Assembly: GCA_903887095.1 (NCBI GenBank)
Contig: CAISOQ010000052.1
Span: forward strand, 1-10,004
Reading direction: 5' to 3'
From: an uncultured Flavobacteriia bacterium
GTDB lineage: Bacteria > Bacteroidota > Bacteroidia > Flavobacteriales_D > Crocinitomicaceae
DNA length: 10,004 nucleotides
The notes under the pieces were generated by a model, which saw only the letters and a program-made list of their open reading frames with translations, did no database searches and was not told the DNA's origin. Position 1 is the stretch's first letter. Every line of letters starts with the position of its first letter. Below are positions 7,254 through 10,004 of the stretch, in pieces. Position numbers and translations under genes: made by a program.

Positions 7254-7802
7254 TTATTTATTTTCTATTCTCTCTCTTAAGTATGCTCTAGCTCTTGAAT
7301 ACTGGGATTTTGATGTGTTTTCGCTTATTCCAAGTGTTGACGCTATTTCTTGATGTGAATATCCCTCTATAGCAAACATGTTAAACACTACTTTATATCC
7401 TTCGGGCATTGACTGTATGAGCAACATTAAGTCGGCAGCAGCAAGTTGTGCAAACAAGTGCTCGGTTCCTTCTATTTTAAATGCTACATCATCTATGTTC
7501 GTGTCTCCAAGTATTTTTAAATCTTTTCTAATCTGATCAAGGGCTGTGTTTACCATTACCCTCCTAATCCAGCCCTCTAAAGAGCCTTCTTGTTTAAAAT
7601 CCTTTAGTTTAGAAAAGACTTTCACAAAGCCGTCTTGTAAAACATCTTCCGCTTGATCTGTGTTTTTACAATAGCGCAAGCAAACACCCATCATTTTTCG
7701 AGCAAACCTTTCAAACAACGCTTTTTGCGCACGGACATTGCCTTTCACACATTCTATGATCAAAGTTGCATCATCCATAACAGCGCTTTTTGAAGACTCC
7801 AT
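7254..7802 (-). CDS. ECF-type RNA polymerase sigma factor
   Basis: A 182-residue sigma-70 family factor of the extracytoplasmic-function type. Region 2 lies at about residues 23-92 and includes the -7/-10-recognition part (ALFERFARKMMGVCLRYCKN, then DQAEDVLQDGFVKVF, then GWIRRVMVNTALDQIRK). Region 4 lies at about 122-180 with a helix-turn-helix (YSHQEIASTLGISENTSKSQYSRARAYLR). No region 1 or 3 is present. ATG at 7802 (MESSKSAVMDD) is chosen: it gives normal family length, whereas upstream extension would run through the promoter zone and into the divergent gene. ATG at 7778 is a possible later start. It is the first gene of a two-gene operon with the membrane protein downstream. It is divergent from the thioredoxin-like gene, with 79 nt between starts. 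Autoregulation is typical for the class but not shown here. Confidence 0.93.
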   Translation of the reverse strand: MESSKSAVMDDATLIIECVKGNVRAQKALFERFARKMMGVCLRYCKNTDQAEDVLQDGFVKVFSKLKDFKQEGSLEGWIRRVMVNTALDQIRKDLKILGDTNIDDVAFKIEGTEHLFAQLAAADLMLLIQSMPEGYKVVFNMFAIEGYSHQEIASTLGISENTSKSQYSRARAYLRERIENK

Positions 7803-7829
7803 TACATTAAAAAAGGTTGCATGAAAGCA

Positions 7830-7837
7830 TAAAGTTA
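7830..7837 (-). promoter_or_regulatory. Possible -7 box for the sigma operon
   Basis: On the minus strand this reads TAACTTTA, one mismatch from TAnnTTTG. It would give a leader of about 21 nt to ATG 7802. No TTG is present at the -33 distance; if the operon is autoregulated by its own ECF factor, the relevant sequence could differ. Confidence 0.3.
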
Positions 7838-7850
7838 CTTTTAAAAAGTA
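7836..7850. promoter_or_regulatory. 15-bp palindrome between divergent promoters, candidate operator
   Basis: TACTTTT-A-AAAAGTA is a perfect inverted repeat with 7-bp arms. It overlaps the proposed sigma -7 box by 2 nt and ends just before the proposed -7 box of the divergent thioredoxin-like gene, so a bound protein could affect both directions. AT-rich composition makes chance occurrence more likely than its length suggests. Confidence 0.35.
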
Positions 7851-7851
7851 G

Positions 7852-7859
7852 TATTTTCG
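7852..7859 (+). promoter_or_regulatory. Possible -7 box for the thioredoxin-like gene
   Basis: TATTTTCG is one mismatch from TAnnTTTG and would place the start near 7866, about 16 nt before the ATG at 7882. No -33 TTG is found at the usual distance. Confidence 0.3.
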
Positions 7860-7881
7860 CTTTCTCACAAGTTGATTGAAC

Positions 7882-9132
7882 ATGCACAAACTGCTTTTTT
7901 TATCTATTTTATTTTTAGCGTGTTCAAACATGGTTCTTTGTAAGTCACAAAAAATCAAAGTAAACACCGGTTCTTGGACAGGATATTTAAAACTTAATGA
8001 AAGCACATCGCTTCCGTTTGAATTTTCAATTACTAAAGACGCTACTTCAAAAACAGGTTATAGTTATACAGTCATAAATGGAGACGAGCGTATAACGTTG
8101 ATTAATGATTATGTGGAAAATGACTCTCTGCGCATTGATTTTCCGGCGTTTGCAACAAAAATGATTTTTAAAATAAGCAACAAAAGCACGCTAAATGGTT
8201 ATTGGATCAACCCAAACAAATCCAGCAATTATAGAATTCCATGTGTGTTGTTAAAAGGGTATTCAAAACGCTTCAATAATCCAAAGCTATTTATGAGCTC
8301 AACACAAAGCGTAAACATTAATGGCCGCTGGGAAACAACTTTTGAACCTGGTAAAGATGGCGCTTATAAAGCTGTTGGCTTGTTCAAACAATTTGGTAAC
8401 GGTCTTCAAGGAACCTTTTTAACAGAAACAGGAGATTTTAGGTATTTAGATGGAAATGTGGTGGGCGACAGTATTTACCTTTCTTGTTTTGATGGTTCTC
8501 ACGCGTTTCTTTTTACAGGGAAGTTTTACAATAATGAAATTACAGGGAAGTTTTACAGCGGTAAGCATTGGCAAGGAAATTGGTCAGCAGTTTACAACGA
8601 CTCTTTTGAAATGCGAGATCCGGATTCGTTAACCTATTTAGTTAAAAATGATCCTATTACGTTCAAGTTTAAAAATTTAGACAGAGACTATTATACTTTT
8701 CCTAATCCTTCTGATTCAAACAAGGTTTTCATCATTCAAATAATGGGAACCTGGTGTCCGAATTGTATGGATGAGTCACGTTATTTTAAAACATTGTACG
8801 ACAAATATCACTCACAAGGATTAGAAATAATTTCTGTTTGTTATGAATCAGGCAATGATGAAAAGCAACAGCTTGAAAGAATAAAAACACTTCAACAACG
8901 ATTAAATGTTTCTTTCACTTATTTATTAGGTGGCTCAGCAAATAAAGGGTTAGCTTCTCAACATTTTAACATGTTAAATCAAATAATCTCTTTTCCAACG
9001 GCTATATTTATTGGAAAAGATGGTTCTGTTAAAAAAGTACACACAGGATTTAATGGTCCTGGAACAGGAAAGTATTATGAAGAGTATACTGTTGAAACAG
9101 ACTCTTTGATTCGTTCTTTGCTTGCTGAATAA
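7882..9132 (+). CDS. Exported protein with C-terminal thioredoxin (TlpA/ResA-like) domain
   Basis: A 416-residue protein with an export signal at the N-terminus (MHKLLFLSILFLACSN). The FLAC sequence around Cys14 is an imperfect lipobox, so it may be a lipoprotein. Residues 25-250 are a beta-rich region in two parts; the second (about 145-240) has lipocalin-like repeated strands with two TGKFY motifs (212-216, 221-225). The C-terminal part (about 255-416) is a TlpA-like thioredoxin fold. Its strand IIQIMGTWCPNC carries the redox pair Cys292/Cys295, followed by GLEIISVCYE and the cis-proline motif SFPTAIF (Pro372). The reaction is probably thiol-disulfide exchange in the envelope, with unknown partner; the CxxC pair is intact. 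ATG 7882 is chosen over TTG 7876 because the signal peptide begins there. It is divergent from the sigma operon and convergent with rpiB (1-nt gap). Confidence 0.85.
   Translation: MHKLLFLSILFLACSNMVLCKSQKIKVNTGSWTGYLKLNESTSLPFEFSITKDATSKTGYSYTVINGDERITLINDYVENDSLRIDFPAFATKMIFKISNKSTLNGYWINPNKSSNYRIPCVLLKGYSKRFNNPKLFMSSTQSVNINGRWETTFEPGKDGAYKAVGLFKQFGNGLQGTFLTETGDFRYLDGNVVGDSIYLSCFDGSHAFLFTGKFYNNEITGKFYSGKHWQGNWSAVYNDSFEMRDPDSLTYLVKNDPITFKFKNLDRDYYTFPNPSDSNKVFIIQIMGTWCPNCMDESRYFKTLYDKYHSQGLEIISVCYESGNDEKQQLERIKTLQQRLNVSFTYLLGGSANKGLASQHFNMLNQIISFPTAIFIGKDGSVKKVHTGFNGPGTGKYYEEYTVETDSLIRSLLAE
8513..8557 (+). repeat. 18-bp in-frame direct repeat inside the thioredoxin-like gene
   Basis: TTACAGGGAAGTTTTACA occurs at 8513-8530 and again exactly at 8540-8557, a 27-nt period (nine codons). 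It encodes the duplicated TGKFY strand motif. The exact nucleotide identity suggests a recent tandem duplication or gene conversion rather than only protein-level selection. Confidence 0.85.
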
Positions 9133-9133
9133 G

Positions 9134-9574
9134 CTATTGACAAGCTATTTTGTCAATTCTGTTTTGATGTCTTCCACCTTCGAATTCTGTGGCTAAAAAC
9201 ACATCCACCATTTCTATAGCTTCTCCCTCTGTTATAAAACGAGCAGGAAGGGTAATAATGTTTGCGTTGTTGTGCTGTCTTGCTAATTCGGCTATTTCTT
9301 TTTTCCAACAAAGCGCGCTTCTGATTCCCTGGTGTTTGTTTGCGGTCATGTTTATACCATTTCCTGATCCACAAATTAAAATACCTATAGTTCCGCTATT
9401 GTTTTCAACCATTTCTGCAACCGGGTGAGCGTAATCAGGATAATCAATACTTGCTTCTGAAAAACAACCAAAGTCTTTAACATCATAGCCTTTTGATTCT
9501 AAGTGTTTTATTATGGTTTCTTTCAGTGTAAACCCGGCATGATCCGCTCCAATTGGAATGATTTTCTGTTGCAT
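9134..9574 (-). CDS. rpiB: Ribose-5-phosphate isomerase B
   Basis: Interconverts ribose 5-phosphate and ribulose 5-phosphate in the pentose phosphate pathway; a cytoplasmic RpiB/LacAB family enzyme. The 146 residues are the usual length. Key motifs are complete: GADHAG (9-14), DYPDYA (44-49), CGSGNG (69-74) with Cys69 at the position of the proposed catalytic base, HNNAN (101-105), and EGGRHQNRIDKI (132-143) with phosphate-binding Arg/His. ATG at 9574 is chosen; the in-frame TTG at 9592 lies inside the -7 promoter box. It appears monocistronic in this window, with a well-formed promoter upstream. The 3' end faces the thioredoxin-like gene with a 1-nt gap. The product could also act on allose phosphate, as in E. 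coli RpiB, but nothing here points to that. Confidence 0.96.
   Translation of the reverse strand: MQQKIIPIGADHAGFTLKETIIKHLESKGYDVKDFGCFSEASIDYPDYAHPVAEMVENNSGTIGILICGSGNGINMTANKHQGIRSALCWKKEIAELARQHNNANIITLPARFITEGEAIEMVDVFLATEFEGGRHQNRIDKIACQ
9136..9157. terminator. Hairpin in the convergent 3' ends, possible bidirectional terminator
   Basis: ATTGACAA (9136-9143) pairs perfectly with TTGTCAAT (9150-9157) around a 6-nt loop. It lies inside the last codons of rpiB and just after the stop of the thioredoxin-like gene. In the plus direction it is followed by the T-rich TTCTGTTTT; in the minus direction no strong T tract follows. The stem is AT-rich, so efficiency is doubtful. Confidence 0.35.
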
Positions 9575-9589
9575 AATTATGATTTTTAA

Positions 9590-9620
9590 CAAAGGTAAGT
9601 CTTACTAACAATTGTATCAA
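9590..9620 (-). promoter_or_regulatory. rpiB promoter, -33 TTG and -7 TACCTTTG
   Basis: On the minus strand TTG (9620-9618) is followed after exactly 20 nt by TACCTTTG (9597-9590), a perfect Bacteroidota TAnnTTTG box with good spacing. The start would be near 9583, giving a leader of about 9 nt before ATG 9574. This is the best-formed promoter in the window. Confidence 0.7.
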
Positions 9621-9635
9621 CTTTTAAACAATTGT
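9607..9635. repeat. Two AACAATTGT copies 20 bp apart at the rpiB promoter
   Basis: AACAATTGT occurs at 9607-9615 and 9627-9635; the core ACAATTGT is an 8-bp palindrome. One copy lies in the spacer between the -33 and -7 elements of the rpiB promoter and the other just upstream of the -33 element. The 20-bp period is about two helical turns, as expected for a regulator binding on one face of the DNA. Confidence 0.4.
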
Positions 9636-9979
9636 GCTTTTACATATTTATAAACACCTTATAAAATGGGAATAAAATAGTGGGGGTTATCAATACTTAA
9701 ACTGCACTATCTGTTAATAGCGGTTTATAACTTATCAAATGTTTTTGATTGTTACTCTAACAATTTGTATAAGCTAAAATAGAGATGATATATGCAAGAG
9801 AAGAAAGTGGAACATATTGTTTTTTTATCCTTACTAATCAGCATATGAATGTTTATAAAACACATAAAAACATATACAATTTTAGGTTTTTTGAGTAACT
9901 GTTAATAAACGGATTATTTAATTAAAAATGAGTGTTTTAAATCACTTATAACATGTGAAAAAGTACCCCTTAATTGTTT

Positions 9980-10002
9980 GTTGCTTCAATATGCAACTTT
10001 TT
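9980..10002 (+). terminator. Weak terminator-like hairpin at the right edge
   Basis: GTTGC (9980-9984) pairs with GCAAC (9993-9997) around an 8-nt loop and is followed by TTTTT. The 5-bp stem is short, and no upstream gene in this orientation is visible, so this may be chance. Confidence 0.2.
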
Positions 10003-10004
10003 AG

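Larger units (their letters stand above)
9598..10004. other. AT-rich stretch without a recognised gene
   Basis: About 400 nt upstream of rpiB with no convincing coding sequence on either strand. It holds the upstream part of the rpiB promoter, two AACAATTGT copies, and four 9-mers one base away from the classic DnaA box TTATNCACA (9648-9656 plus; 9850-9858, 9900-9908 and 9954-9962 minus). Near the right end there is a small hairpin followed by T5. Short open frames here (for example 18 codons from ATG 9792) have no coding support. A minus-strand gene entering from the right edge with only its last codons in view cannot be excluded. Confidence 0.6.

Noticed and set aside
7803..8006. Upstream in-frame extension of the sigma factor by about 68 residues
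   Set aside because: It would run through the promoter zone and antisense to the first 125 nt of the thioredoxin-like gene, and the added residues do not resemble sigma region 1; ATG 7802 gives normal ECF length.
9792..9848. 18-codon open frame starting MQEKKVEHIV
   Set aside because: Too short, no promoter box or conserved-looking product; equal frames arise by chance in such AT-rich sequence.
1..10004. CRISPR arrays, insertion sequences, integrase genes, attachment sites
   Set aside because: No regularly spaced repeats, terminal inverted repeats, transposase or integrase motifs were found; the tRNA-Cys has no visible duplicated 3' end in the window.

Overview
The window looks like chromosomal DNA from a member of the Bacteroidota, most likely Flavobacteriales (a Fluviicola/Crocinitomicaceae-like lineage is a guess). 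The evidence is low G+C, two different type IX secretion (T9SS) C-terminal domains, a DUF4175 membrane protein, and several upstream boxes matching the Bacteroidota -7 consensus TAnnTTTG. Two of those boxes overlap in-frame TTG codons, which rules those codons out as starts and moves the starts of gltX and rpiB downstream to ATGs. A third start, for the 7-TM gene, moves because its upstream TTG lies in a terminator hairpin.

Layout. 1-1150 (-): 5' part of a DUF4175-type membrane protein, cut by the window edge. 1330-3206 (+): a two-gene operon, gltX (glutamyl-tRNA synthetase) and folB (dihydroneopterin aldolase), overlapping by ATGA. 3212-5455 (-): a 747-residue secreted T9SS cargo with Ig-like domains and a type A sorting domain, converging on folB with a 5-nt gap. 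5598-5668 (+): tRNA-Cys(GCA) with its own promoter box and terminator. 5717-6433 (+): a seven-helix membrane protein, probably DUF6962-like. 6407-7802 (-): an ECF sigma factor followed after 1 nt by a GTG-started, single-pass membrane protein that has an anti-sigma-like cytoplasmic N-terminus and a T9SS type B (gliding-motility-associated) C-terminal domain. 7882-9132 (+): an exported protein ending in a thioredoxin domain with WCPNC, divergent from the sigma gene. 9134-9574 (-): rpiB (ribose-5-phosphate isomerase B). 9598-10004: AT-rich, no convincing gene.

How the parts may fit together. gltX, folB, rpiB and tRNA-Cys are housekeeping genes. The accessory part is 6407-9132. The sigma/membrane-protein pair looks like a cell-surface signalling operon in which the presumed anti-sigma factor carries a domain normally read by the T9SS. 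A perfect 15-bp palindrome lies between the sigma promoter and the divergent thioredoxin-protein promoter, so the two may be co-regulated. This is the best candidate for an under-described system here. The coupling to T9SS and the shared regulation are inferences from architecture, not demonstrated.
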